NCBI GenBank assembly: GCA_023014485.1
Contig: JAJOZX010007496.1
Location: 135,001 to 199,000, forward strand
Length of the DNA stretch: 64,000 nt
Origin: Bathynomus jamesi
Taxonomy: Eukaryota; Arthropoda; Malacostraca; Isopoda; Cirolanidae
Reading direction: 5' to 3'
This document shows positions 31,233-42,849 of the stretch, piece by piece. How positions within the stretch are numbered: position 1 is the stretch's first letter; the number at the start of each line of letters is the position of its first letter. Below the pieces are notes generated by a model. That model ran no database searches. It was not told the DNA's origin and worked only from the letters and a program-made list of their open reading frames with translations. The translations under genes were made by a program, and so were the position numbers.

Positions 31233-33467
31233 CAAGGCAACATTCACGAATTAAATATACCCAACTTTTAAGTTTTCCCTTTAATTATTCAGTCTGTTAA
31301 TCTGTAAATTTAACATTTTGATATAGTCCGTTATCATTCTAGCTACTCATTTTCTATCAGAAAATACATAGATACACCTGAGGTCGATGTATAATCCGGG
31401 TTTGATCACCTGTAATATTATATCTTCAACAGAACTTAACCTTTTAACTTTTACATAATAGTACATTCTAGATAGGGCTTTGTAGGCAATACTGTAGGTA
31501 GACTGATGAACTTTCAAACAGTCGTGAAAAGTATACACTGTTCTTACCAGTACCACTTAATTCCTCTTACGTTTGTGCCAGTTTCTAACCTACAGAATTT
31601 TTCCCCGATTGGCCATCTCGCACTTTAGGCTTCACTGTGCACCTATACACCCCTTAACTGGATTTATTGGCAGACCCACAAGCTGTTCATTGTCCCCCCC
31701 CCCCTTTTTGTATAAAGCAAACTAATTTACTCCAACTATGCAGGCCTACCTTACAATTCAATTTTTATGCCCTAACTTTAGCCTTAACCAGAATGAAAAG
31801 TTTGGCAGAAATAGTGCGCCAACTGCTAAGGGAGTAAGTGCAAATTTCCCCTCTGATTGGAAAATATAAAGTTCTGAGGAGACCAGTGTTTTTGACAAAG
31901 CCAAAATTGGTTATAAAGATTGTGATTGGCTGAAATTGGTCACATGGTAAATAACTCGCCAATCTAAAATGGCCACCTAACCTAATGTAATCTCTCTCTC
32001 AGACATATTAGCCATCTAATCATACCGTTAGTTTAAAAGTGACTCCACTAAATCTCAAACTAATCCTTCAGCTTAACCCTTTAAGGACTAGTCCGCAGCA
32101 TATGCGGTCACTCTTGTTACCAGAACGTATAGGTTTTATTGTTATTCAAAACTAAATATTTTAGTAACTAGTCACTGAAATGATACACATTTTGGGTTCC
32201 TTTCTCAACAACTAAATGACATCTATATATAAACATGTAGAAACATTTATAGAAACGACATCATATCTGGTAAATTTCTGCCAGACTTCTCAACTTGGGC
32301 TTTAATTTATAATTTGACTTCTTTGATCAACTCTTACAAAATTTGCCTTTGTATATAATTATTAATAATATAGGCTTCATGCTCACATTAATTACGATTT
32401 TTATTTTTAAATGTTTATGGCCTAGTTTTGAGCATCACTCAATTTGATGTGAATAGGCCTGTAGCCTATTTCTATTATTACACAAAATTCCTTTAACCTT
32501 ACTAAGCTCTTTCATAGTTGTTATACTTAATTTTATAAAATCACCCACCCCATGATATAGCTAAAGGTAAGCTTGTGATTTGAATCATGCCATCAACTTT
32601 TTTTTTTTTTTTTTTTCTCAGTAGACCTATCCTGTCTCTACTCATTACATTTGGAAAACGTGAAGCCACTCGGGCCTATTTATGCTATCCAAGTCATAAA
32701 TGATTTGAAGCTATATTTTATAATCATACCTCAGTACTTGTTTTTTTAAATTTTGGCGCAGGCTGTGTGATACCAATCATCACAACTCGCACGCGCTACA
32801 GCCTTGTCCCAAAACCTAACTTCCTGCTTAACGTTACAGTTAGTCAAAAGACATTTAAAATACTATTCTTTAACTCAGTTTTATGGGTTTAGGGCCTAGG
32901 CAATCTCTTGGATGGGATGAGGTAGGGAGACCTAGGTTAATGAGGCTAAAAAACTGGGCTTGCACTGGATGGTCCCCTGTATCTCACTAAATACTAAGAT
33001 AAATTAAGCTTAAATTTAGAGCTGGAGCTACTTATACTGTAATAATTACAATAAAGTAAAGTGTACGGCATTAACTTTAATAATAGCTTATAAACTTGAA
33101 GCACAGCAAAAAATGTTTTTTTACTTCAACCTGTGTGCGCGCGCGCGCGCGTAATCAAACTGCTTCAATTCCTTAATGTAGAGTGTATCTGGGCATTCTG
33201 TAAGAATAAGCAAACTCAATCAACTCGATATTCCTTATTTTATTTAAATATTATAACTTGAATTTCTGTGACTTTATATAAATACTGTATGTATTTTAAT
33301 GTGAAAACTTGTTTAAATTATTTTGTAATTTTGTTTCAGTTCCTTTGAAAAATAAGTTTATAATTTGTTCCTACACTTAAAATTTACTGAAACTGAGCGG
33401 AGTATGAAGATGAAAAAATGTACCCTTTTTATTTTCTAAAATAAAATCATATTTTTAGTATCTAAAC
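31233..33467. other. 2.2-kb stretch, no gene seen
   Basis: AT-rich, with a T run at 32599-32618 and a (CG)n-like run at 33135-33150. No coding domain or RNA was recognised. It could be intronic, but nothing in the sequence proves it. Confidence 0.45.
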
Positions 33468-33919
33468 AAAATATTTGATACTTATGTATTATCGGGACTA
33501 CCAAACTGTTTATTATGTATTTTTGCTCTCGTCATTTTCGTTTAAACTAACGAAAATATCACAACTAATCTAACCAATCATCAAGGGCGTTCAGTTGACC
33601 TAACCGGGCATGACCTAACCTGGATATTTTTATCAATTACGGCGTTATTCTCTCATCCTTAACTTGCCCGAAATGTGACAGTGAGTGCCTAATACGAAAA
33701 GATCAGAAGATATTTAGGTGAAATAACCAATGTTAACATGTTAGGTTAATTGAATGCCCGGTTAGGTCAACTGAATGCCCGGTTAGGTCAACTGTACGCC
33801 CTTGATGATTGGTTAGGTTAAGTTGTGATATTTTCGTTAGTTTAAACGAAAATGACGAGAGCAAAAATACATAATAAACAGTTTGGTAGTCCCGATAATA
33901 CATAAGTATCAAATATTTT
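33468..33919. repeat. Fold-back core locus D (most complete body)
   Basis: Outer locus-specific arms of about 75 bp (AAATATTTGATACTTATGTA, CGGGACTACCAAACTG, TTTTTGCTCTCGTC) are inverted on the right. The shared core CTAACGAAAATATCACAACT, CTAACCAATCATCAAGGGCG and CAGTTGACCTAACCGGGC follows. The body holds GATCAGAAGATATTTAGG and two GAATGCCCGGTTAGGTCAACT units, shared with the element at 3132-3543. Confidence 0.8.
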
Positions 33920-34640
33920 AATAGCTCACATGTATCTATTTCTGATGTACTTTTTGTTTTATATATAATTTTTTAACTGTGTCTAGTTACCCTACTTAAA
34001 CTTGTATTAGTCTAGACTAGTCACTGAACTTTAAATTCAGTTCATGCAGCCATTTCTTGTTCATTCAAATGTAAATTTAGATTTAACATCAGGCTACACT
34101 TAATCCAATGCTTTATCAAACTAAAAACCACAGTAGAGGCAGAGGCCATGTCAAATTTTAGCGCATAAATAATCACTACCAAAGCATCACTGTGGGCTTT
34201 ATCATTTTTTTGTTTTTAATATTAAACTGATTTAATATGTTAAAATTTACATTAAGTGAATTGAGTTTCCCCTTAAAATTCGTATTCATTCTATTTTCTC
34301 TAACATTGTCTCTGTTCATTTTCGTTGAAAATGTGTGTACGGTACATTTAATTTAAGTACAGAGGTCTGCCGATTCGAAGTAAAAATGCTATAACGTATA
34401 GTATTAATTGGCTACTAATACAACCTAACATAACCTAACATAACATGGCATTTTCACCATGTTGAGCTTCTGGCATTTTTACTGCACATCAGTCTAGCAG
34501 GTTAAACCTGTTAATAAATAATGTTTTATTTGAAGTTGATCCTTTAGCTATTAAGTTGCTAATGGCCTATAGGTTGGGGAGGCTTTGGCATTATTAGACT
34601 ATTGAATACAGAATGCTTGAAAACTAGTTGTTGTTGTTGT
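33920..34640. other. No gene seen
   Basis: AT-rich sequence with a short AACCTAACATAACCTAACAT tract at about 34432-34451. No coding sequence. Confidence 0.4.
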
Positions 34641-34644
34641 TTAG

Positions 34645-35090
34645 CCGATCAGCCTACCCTGATCGAGCAAGCCGGCGGCACGCAGGTAACCGATCGCCCT
34701 CCGCAGTGGACCAGAGGTTCAGCGCACTAGTGATGTGTTGTGTTCGTTGTTGTGCTAGAGCGGTACAGTCTGTCATAATGTGTTCAATTGTTTGTGGTGT
34801 GTCCTAGCACAGGTGGCAGGTGTCGTCTATGGAGTTGTCTAGTCTGTGTTTATATGTCCGTAAGTTGAGGTGATGTCCACATCGGAATCGTGCTAAGTTA
34901 ACTCGATCCGACCTGCTCAGGCTGATCTCTGACCTGTTAATGGGTGGCGGCTTCGCACCAAGGACCGCATTCGGACCGAGTCGTGTCAGTGCTTTGTGAG
35001 TTAGGTGTGTGTGTATGTGTTTTCTGTACTGTGTGATGTCTGTGGGGCGTGATATGGAATGGAGTATTTGGTTATGAAAACTAGTCAAGG
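34645..35090 (-). pseudogene. jockey-like LINE polymerase C-terminus
   Basis: Minus strand: SRSDRVNLARFRCGHHLNLR, YKHRLDNSIDDTCHLC, a stop, then TPQTIEHIMTDCTAL. The Cys-x2-Cys ... His-x4-Cys pattern is the zinc knuckle at the C-terminal end of jockey- and R1-type LINE polymerases. It is a 3' fragment of about 450 bp; a stop separates the two halves of the knuckle. Confidence 0.65.
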
Positions 35091-35187
35091 CATATTGCTA
35101 AATAATAGTATAATGTTGGGTTAGGATTAGAGCTCCAGGGCAGACCAGAGACTCAGGCCAGCTATATCCTCGAAACTATAAGTGTTA

Positions 35188-36916
35188 ATAACTTAGTTAT
35201 AAATGTTAATAACTATTAATGTTAATAACTTGTTAATAAACTATTAATGTTAATAACTTGTTAATAACTATTAATGTTAATAACTTGTTAATAACTATTA
35301 ATGTTAATAACTTGTTAATAACTATTAATGTTAATAACTTGTTAATAACTATTAATGTTAATAACTTGTTAATAACTATTAATGTTAATAACTTGTTAAT
35401 AACTATTAATGTTAATAACTTGTTAATAACTATTATGTTAATAACTTGTTAATAACTATTAATGTTAATAACTTGTTAATAACTATTAATGTTAATAACT
35501 TGTTAATAACTATTAATGTTAATAACTTGTTAATAACTATTAATGTTAATAACTTGTTAATAACTATTAATGTTAATAACTTGTTAATAACTATTAATGT
35601 TAATAACTTGTTAATAACTATTAATGTTAATAACTTGTTAATAACTATTAATGTTAATAACTTGTTAATAACTTAGTGGAAAAGCTCTTGGAAGTAAGAA
35701 TTGTCGACAGTAAATTTGGCAATAACATTAATAGTTATTAACAAGTTATTAACATTAATAGTTTATAACAAGTTATTAACATTAATAGTTATTAACAAGT
35801 TATTAACATTAATAGTTATTAACAAGTTATTAACATTAATAGTTATTAACAAGTTATTAACATTAATAGTTATTAACAAGTTATTAACTAATAGTTATTA
35901 ACAAGTTATTAACATTAATAGTTATTAACAAGTTATTAACATTAATAGTTATTAACAAGTTATTAACATTAATAGTTATTAACAAGTTATTAACATTAAT
36001 AGTTATTAACAAGTTATTAACATTAATAGTTATTAACAAGTTATTAACATTAATAGTTATAAACAAGTTATTAACATTAATAGTTATAAACAAGTTATTA
36101 ACATTAATAGTTATTAACAAGTTATTAACATTAATAGTTATTAACAAGTTATTAACATTAATAGTTATTAACAAGTTATTAACATTAATAGTTATTAACA
36201 AGTTATTAACATTAATAGTTATTAACAAGTTATTAACATTAATAGTTATTAACAAGTTATTAACATTAATAGTTATTAACAAGTTATTAACATTAATAGT
36301 TATTAACAAGTTATTAACATTAATAGTTATTAACAAGTTATTAACATTAATAGTTATTAACAAGTTATTAACATTAATAGTTATTAACAAGTTATTAACA
36401 TTAATAGTTATTAACAAGTTATTAACATTAATAGTTATTAACAAGTTATTAACATTAATAGTTATTAACAAGTTATTAACATTATAGTTATAACAAGTTA
36501 TTAACATTAATAGTTATTAACAAGTTATTAACATTAATAGTTATAAACAAGTTATTAACATTAATAGTTATTAACAAGTTATTAACATTAACAGTTATTA
36601 ACATTAATAGTTATTAACAAGTTATTAACATTAATAGTTATTAACAAGTTATTAACATTAATAGTATTAACAAGTTATTAACATTAATAGTTATTAACAA
36701 GTTATTAACATTAATAGTTATTAACAAGTTATTAACATTAATAGTTATTAACAAGTTATTAACATTAATAGTTATTAACAAGTTATTAACATTAATAGTT
36801 ATTAACAAGTTATTAACATTAATAGTTATTAACAAGTTATTAACATTAATAGTTATTAACAAGTTATTAACATTAATAGTTATTAACAAGTTATTAACAT
36901 TAATAGTTATTAACAA
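35188..36916. repeat. 27-bp minisatellite in two opposed blocks
   Basis: Unit TTAATAACTTGTTAATAACT + ATTAATG. About 18 units run forward (35188-35672). After a 54-bp unique spacer about 44 units run in inverse orientation (35727-36916). Occasional one-base or few-base indels and a TAAAC variant shared by neighbouring units mark local duplications. The 27-bp length keeps a frame open (nonapeptide LLITINVNN), giving spurious ORFs of up to 207 codons. Confidence 0.97.
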
Positions 36917-37009
36917 GATTAAGTGCATTGGTGTTTCTCTCTGCACTGATGAGTGCATTAATAATTTGCATAATACGCTGAGGGTTATTTCCCCGATCAA
37001 ATAAATTTG

Positions 37010-37445
37010 GAGGTGCCAAACTGGATTGAACTTGTCTGTCTGTCCGTCTGTTCGTCACACTTTTGAACCGCTCAACATAAATTAATAAAACCACACACGC
37101 ATATGGATCATGACCAGACTGTGTGTCATGAGAAAAGTTCAGGTTCCTGCATCAAAGGTCAAATGGAGCTTCTTCGTGTCCGGGCTTTAACTTTTGAACC
37201 GCTGTACACAAATTGATGAAACCACAGATTTCACATCAAGACGCAGGTTAAAAATAGAGGTCAAGGGTCAAATGAAGGTCCACTCAACATAAATTGAAAC
37301 CACATACATATGGATGATCATGAGACGAAGTGTTTTCAGCAAGACTTGGGTTCCTGCATCAAAGGTCAAGGTCAAATGCTGCTTCATCGTGTCCGGGCTG
37401 TAACTTTTGAAGCTCTGAACATCAGCTGAATGATCATCATTATAA
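37010..37445. repeat. Degenerate tandem repeat (AACTTTTGAACCGCT / GGTTCCTGCATCAAAGGTCA)
   Basis: The motifs ACTTTTGAACCGCT, AAACCACA with CATATGGATCATGA, GGTTCCTGCATCAAAGGTCA and CGTGTCCGGGCT recur two to three times at 120-160 bp spacing. Family not recognised. Confidence 0.6.
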
Positions 37446-38156
37446 GAATTTTATTTATACAAATACTTTGTTAAATTGTAATTTAATCTTCAAAGAGTTC
37501 TCCATCCGCTATGATACATTTGTGGATTTCTCTTTGTTATTCTGCTATTCTGAACATAATTATTATCGAGTGGTATCCTTTTCAGTTCTTCATCTCTTCT
37601 GCGGCCAAGAGCATTCACATTTGGATAGATGAAACCAGGAGTTCAGAGTTCGTCACGCAAATGAGCCCAGAGCTAGAAATCACATGGGGTTAAATCAGGT
37701 GATCTGGCTGGCCACTCGATGGGACCTCGCCGCTCAACCCATCTTCCTTCAAGGTTCGTATCCAAAATTTCACGGTCAGCTGCAGAGTAATGTGGCGGTG
37801 CTCCATATTGATAAAACCAATTTTTGCCAACGCCATTAGTAAACTGTAGCAAAACTTTGTCTCAGTACCTGGCAATAGCGTTTTACATCCATCGTATCTC
37901 TCGATATGTCAAAGGAAACGAGTTCTGAATAACCAATGCACGCCCAAACTGTTAGTGTAGCCGTTTTAACAGGTTTACCCAGTCGTATTTTGGTATTTTT
38001 TTTTGCCCAGTAGTGAACGTTGTTTGTTTCCTTTACTCGTTAAGACACATTCATTTGAAAATGTGATCTTTCGAAGGAAATCTGGATCACTGTTGAACTT
38101 TTATCTCAGTTTCAGCAAACTGCAGCCGTCCATCAGAATCATCATCGTATATGGGC

Positions 38157-39418
38157 TAGTGATGTAGGTCACATCCGCATCCGCGGAACATCCGCACATT
38201 TTCTCGCATCCGCACTTTGGACTGCGGATGTCGTGCGGATGTGGACCGTTGAGATAAAATGTCATTAATAAGCGGAAATTATCAAATTCTACTATATTAA
38301 TAGAACTAGTTCATTGTGCGCAAAAGTGATGCAAGCGACAAGACGAGAGGCTGTTCTTGTATGAAGTTACTCTTGCAACCTACTTAGATCCACGTTACAA
38401 AGCTGTTATTTTCACCTAGTACATTAGAACGAGTTAAATCATCACTTGGCAAAGCAGTTGAAGAGCTTCAATCTCTTGAATCTGTCGCTTCGCCACCCAC
38501 CAAAAGAATAAAAGTTTCAGTGACAGAACCAACACCTTCAACAAGCAAATCTATCACAGAATCTGTCTCAGTTTCTTGAGTCAAGCAGCAATGACGAGAC
38601 CTACGCGATGTCAAAAGATGTAGTAAAAATGATCGAGAGCTATCACCAAGAAAAACGCCTGGCTGCATGTGACAATCCTATTAGTTGGTGGAAAAATACG
38701 CAGAATATCTATCCATACTTGAGTAAACTTGCAAGGAAACATTTAGCCTGTCCTCCAACAAACGTACCAAGCGAGAGATTATTTAGCAGTGCTGGATTAA
38801 TATATGATGAAAAGAGAAACAGACTGGCAGCAGAAAAGGCAGAAAAATTAATGTTCCTTAAGCATAACATGATAACCTTCCTATAATTAAGTTTGAACAT
38901 TAAACGATGAACATCTTGGTTTACTTTATTTTAATTACTCATTTATAAATATGCCTAATAAAACTTTAAACTTAATATAAATAGTTATCAAGCTAATTAA
39001 AGATCTCTTTCTATAAAGGTGGAGGTTGGGGAAAGAGGTCGGTGGGGTGCATTTGAGTTGGGTTCACGTCCCGCATCCTGGTAACACAATTATGGTTTCT
39101 AATTGTGGCTGAAACAACAAAATATAACGAATTTATTTGCAGACGAATTCACTAATTGATTTCTATATTAGTTAGATGCTTGATATTATTTTATATGTTC
39201 AGAGAAAAGTACAGCAATTATTGTACAATTAATCAATTATACTACATTATAGCTACAGCTCTCTATATAATAACTTATTATATACGTTAAACACAACAAA
39301 TCTCGAATATATCCTAAAAAATAACGAAAATGTAGACATCCGCATCCGCGGATGTTGAAATCAAACATCCTTATCCGCATCCGCGGATGTGAAAAAAATG
39401 ACATCCGCTACATCACTA
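38157..39418 (+). mobile_element. hAT transposon nested in mariner
   Basis: The ends TAGTGATGTA / TACATCACTA are exact inverted copies, and the 8-bp duplication ATATGGGC (38149-38156 and 39419-39426) is perfect. Subterminal CATCCGCATCCGCGGA motifs are iterated at both ends. The element retains only the C-terminal third of a transposase. Confidence 0.93.
38340..38886 (+). pseudogene. hAT transposase C-terminal part (ZBED-like)
   Basis: Starts with LYEVTLATYLDPRYKAVIF, containing the LDPRYK hAT signature. After frame breaks near 38410 and 38590 it continues with ENPISWW-like (DNPISWWKNTQNIYPYLSKL) and NVPSERLFSSAGLIYDEKRN, the hAT dimerisation domain with the conserved P-SER-FS-AG. Ends LMFLKHNMITFL. 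The N-terminal BED finger and most of the core are absent. Confidence 0.85.
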
Positions 39419-40097
39419 ATATGGGCTGAGAGTAAATGGGTTTTGTAATCGTGGTACCCCTGTGATTTCAATAATTTTGCTACCGAAAATTTGAAAATAC
39501 CCAATTCCTCTGCGACTTTTCTTGTTGAAGTTGTTGGATCGACCTGAAAACTGGCGAGGACATTTTCTTTGTTGTTGTATCCTGTCGCCGTTACTGGCCT
39601 TCCACTTCTTGGGCGATCTTTTGACCAGGCTCCTTGTTTCTAAAAGTTTGAGCTCCCATTATCGAAGAGTGGTGTATTTGGTGGTGGTTTATTATATTTT
39701 TCTTGAAATAAACGCAAACTTTTTTCACAATTATTATTACAAGAAATAGCCCACGATACAAGATACACTTTTTCTTCATTGCTGTATTCCATCTTTACTG
39801 ATATGACGCTGACTGGGGCTAGGGCCAGGGTCTTTTTGTTGTAGTTGCTTTGAAAAGTATCGCATACACTGCAGTGATATTGGAATTTATTTATTATTAA
39901 CAAATTAAATTATTTGAAAATCTATCATGCTTCCCAATGGCATATTCAGAGAAGAATACTGTAATGAACTACAAAATTAAAAGTTAATCCCAACATTGTG
40001 TAAACTAGTATGTATGTATATCTTATGTGTTCTTTCTGAATATTATTATTATTATTATTATTAAAATCCTTGACTTTTCTCCCACCCTGTATGTATA

Positions 40098-40678
40098 CAC
40101 AGTGGCACTCATAAGTATTCGTGCAGAGATACATTTCAGTTATATTTGTCCTTATCTTCTCTACCATGCATAGGATAGTTATGAAAAGTTTACCGTTCGT
40201 TTGGAAAAAAAAAAATTCAAACTTCTCCAGTGACCCAGTCAATTCCCAGATTTCGGTTTAATCGAGAATTTATGGTTTGATTTGAAAAAAGTGCCCGCAA
40301 GAGAAACCCCTTCGAAATTGAATGAATTGCAACAATTTGCTTCGGAAGAACGGGCTAAGGTTTTTACTGAGATGTCGAAATCTTGTAGAAAAATACTCAA
40401 AACGAATCATTGAAATCATTCAAGCAAACGGTGGACATACAAAAGTATTAAATAATTATGTAACTGTACGAAAACTTTTGCACTTTAACTTTTTTTTTAA
40501 TTTCTTCAAATTCTTTGATGACGTTTTACATTATATGTTGGAGTTGAACTAATTATTTTTTTGTTATATTTTACCAAACGAACGGTAAACTTTTCATAAC
40601 TATCCTATGTATGGTACAAAAGATAAGGACAAATATAACTGAAATAATACTTTGTATGAATACTTCTGAGTGCCACTA
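40098..40678 (+). mobile_element. Tc1-like element, internally deleted
   Basis: The ends CAGTGGCACTCATAAGTATT and the inverse at AATACTTCTGAGTGCCACT pair over about 110 bp, flanked by TA-rich sequence. Between them the frame reads LIENLWFDLKKVPARETPSK, NELQQFASEERAKVF and MSKSCRK, the C-terminal end of a Tc1-type transposase after the third acidic residue. The rest is deleted. Confidence 0.82.
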
Positions 40679-41100
40679 TATATAAAACACAACCAATATT
40701 ATTAGGTCATGTCCTGCTCCAATCTCAAATAGTTTTCTTGGCTCCCGCACAAAATCACGACAATCTTTTAAGATTTTAGTGATTTTGTGATGTGGTTGTA
40801 TCAACATTAGCTTTGTCACCATAGTTTTAAATGCTTATTGAAATTGAAAATCGAGGTATCATGGAAAAGAAGATATAATGAAAGTTAGGACAAGTTACGG
40901 TACTTTAAATGTCACCATCTTCAGTTGAAAATATAAAAATGCCGCGGTCTCGTAAAGTAGCCAAAGGTGTGCGTGCGTGCTCGTGGGCAGACAAATGGGC
41001 ATAAGTGAGGTTGAATGTGGTAATTAAAATTTAGTAGGGTAATTTTTTTTTGTGCGGTAACAATTTTGGTACTTCGGTACTTCGATATAAGAACCTGGAA
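40679..41100. other. No gene seen
   Basis: About 420 bp with no recognised feature. Confidence 0.4.
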
Positions 41101-41381
41101 ATATTTTCGCAATATCCTATTTTGGCGTCTCAAATTATTCAACCAACCAAAAATAAACGGCACTCCAACTCTCAAATTACTTGTTTATATTAATTAGGTT
41201 AATTGACTGCCCGGTTAGGTCAACTGTGTACGCCCTTGGCGATTAGTTAGGTTGTCTTGATATTTTCGTTAGTTTAAACGAAAATATAACGACTTAACCT
41301 AACTAATCGTCAAGGGCGTACAGTTGACCTAACTGGTTGGTTGAATAATTTGGGACGCCAAAATAGGATATCGCCAATATT
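41101..41381. repeat. Fold-back core locus E (core halves pointing outward)
   Basis: Centre GATATTTTCGTTAGTTTAAACG with the two half-units diverging: CAACTGTGTACGCCCTTGGC on the left, GTCAAGGGCGTACAGTTGAC on the right. Outside, the locus-specific AATATCCTATTTTGGCGTCT and AAATTATTCAACCAACC (41101-41140) reappear inverted (GGTTGGTTGAATAATTTGGG, ACGCCAAAATAGGATAT). Confidence 0.8.
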
Positions 41382-41626
41382 TTTATTGTGGGGAAAAGAT
41401 ACTGTGTATTAGTCCTCGTTATGCTAGGTTAGGTTAGTTAAGGTCTTGTTAGCCTAGCCAAGCCAATCCTAGCGTGTATCATTATTTAATGACGGAAAAC
41501 ACCGTTCGAGCCAGCAGTTGAGTGTGAAACACTTAACCACACCCTTGGTTCGATGGCAGTAAGGTTAGGTTAATTTAGGTTTAATTAATTTTTAGATATT
41601 TGGATTTAAAAGAGTAGGTACTTCGC

Positions 41627-41631
<5 letters not shown>

Positions 41632-41658
<27 letters not shown>
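41632..41658. repeat. (TA)n-(GA)n microsatellite
   Basis: Short TA array followed by GA repeats. Confidence 0.9.
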
Positions 41659-42410
41659 GTCTTTTTCATTACGTTTGATGTAATAAAAATATATATGGTA
41701 AATAAATACTGTAGAGCAGTTTGTCATGGGTAAACTGAAAAGTAACCCTCAGGTTAAGTAATATAAACTTTTGTGGGTTAAGTAATTAGTTATGGAATTT
41801 AAGTCATACTTTACCTTTTTAATTTTTGGATTTAGGCACTGTAAAAGAGAAGGATGGATTGCCTTATGGAAGCAATAGGTTGTAAGTAGATCTGAAGCCA
41901 CTAGTTTTTAGTAGTAGGTAGTAATTTATCCATAGCATGGTAGGTTAAAAGTTGGGGTAGGGTTTTCGTAAATATATTTTAGCATTATTATTGATAGTGG
42001 AATGGGACACAGAATTATATTTATTCACACAAACGCCAGAACTAGAATTAGTCATTGTCATACTAGTTATATATTCATTGCATATATTGTTTGCAGGTTG
42101 TCAGTATGTCAGTTAAAGGAATTGTGGTGTCAAAATTCAGTTACGTTGGGACTTAATGAAAATGGAGCAGTTGCATATGTAAAATTTAAGAGCGCCACCA
42201 CTACCCATTATTGGCAAATACAAATACTCTGAGAGGAAATTGCTGTATAAAAAGTCAAATAGAGGCAAGAACTTTCTCTCAGACGAACGATGATGAAATT
42301 GCAAGGTAAGGTACATGATACTAAGATAAAAGAAGAGATAAAAGATTATTTGCAGTATAATTTTAAATATAACAAAATTGTCTTCAAATATATATAAAAA
42401 TGTAGTTACG
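41659..42410. other. No gene seen
   Basis: About 750 bp; short open frames without family resemblance. Immediately left (41415-41440 and 41562-41575) are a few GGTTAGGTTAG motifs. Confidence 0.4.
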
Positions 42411-42849
42411 AGTGGTGTACCGATTAATCGGCATCGGCCAAATTTGGCCGATTTCTCTTAATAAGTTACGTTACCCATAAATTTACATTTTCTTTAACTA
42501 GCTAATCTCTAAATATAAATTATTTTAATCTTCTACTCTATATTAATAATAATTCTATATTGTACTTTATACTTTTTATATTAAGCCCTCTTATTATGTT
42601 GACTATTTTAAGTATTTTAATAATTTTATAAACCCAGATTATATATCTATTTCTTTTTTATCCAAATAGGTCACCAGGTCCTTGAAATTTTAATAAACAT
42701 TTTTTGTTTTCGTTTAAAATTTTGAAGAAAATAAGTTCAACATAAGGAAACCCAATTTAAATATTGGTATTCAGTTTATGAAACTAAAATTAAATTATTT
42801 TATTATTTTACTGAGTAATAAAACTATTTAACATCATTTTAGCTACGGT

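Larger units (their letters stand above)
37500..39800 (-). pseudogene. mariner-like transposase, interrupted
   Basis: The N-terminal segment reads MEYSNEEKVYLVSWAIS and SLRLFQEKYNKPPPNTPLF, then PRSGRPVTATGYNNK and STRKVAEELGIFKFSV, the paired HTH region. After the hAT insertion the remaining frames read FPSKDHIFK-like, FYLALGSFA-like and the RSPDLTPCDFYLWA-type motif scattered over three frames (37640-37720). The middle segment around the second catalytic Asp has stops. Similar in type to, but distinct from, the element at 6572-7527. Confidence 0.65.
37446..40091 (-). mobile_element. mariner-like element split by a hAT
   Basis: Minus-strand transposase relic with N-terminal part at 39440-39800 and C-terminal part at 37500-38150, separated by the hAT at 38157-39418. 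The right terminus reads CCCACCCTGTA (40081-40091), i.e. an ACAGGGTGGGAGAAAAGTC end. The matching left terminus was not found, so the left limit is approximate. The element is decayed in all frames. Confidence 0.7.

Noticed and set aside
35258..36507. Long open frames (up to 207 codons) of a repeated nonapeptide
   Set aside because: They arise because the minisatellite unit is 27 bp, a multiple of three, without stops in some frames. Mirror frames exist in both blocks; no start context or unique sequence supports a gene.
35188..36916. CRISPR-like regular repeats
   Set aside because: There are no unique spacers; units are contiguous tandem copies in eukaryotic DNA.
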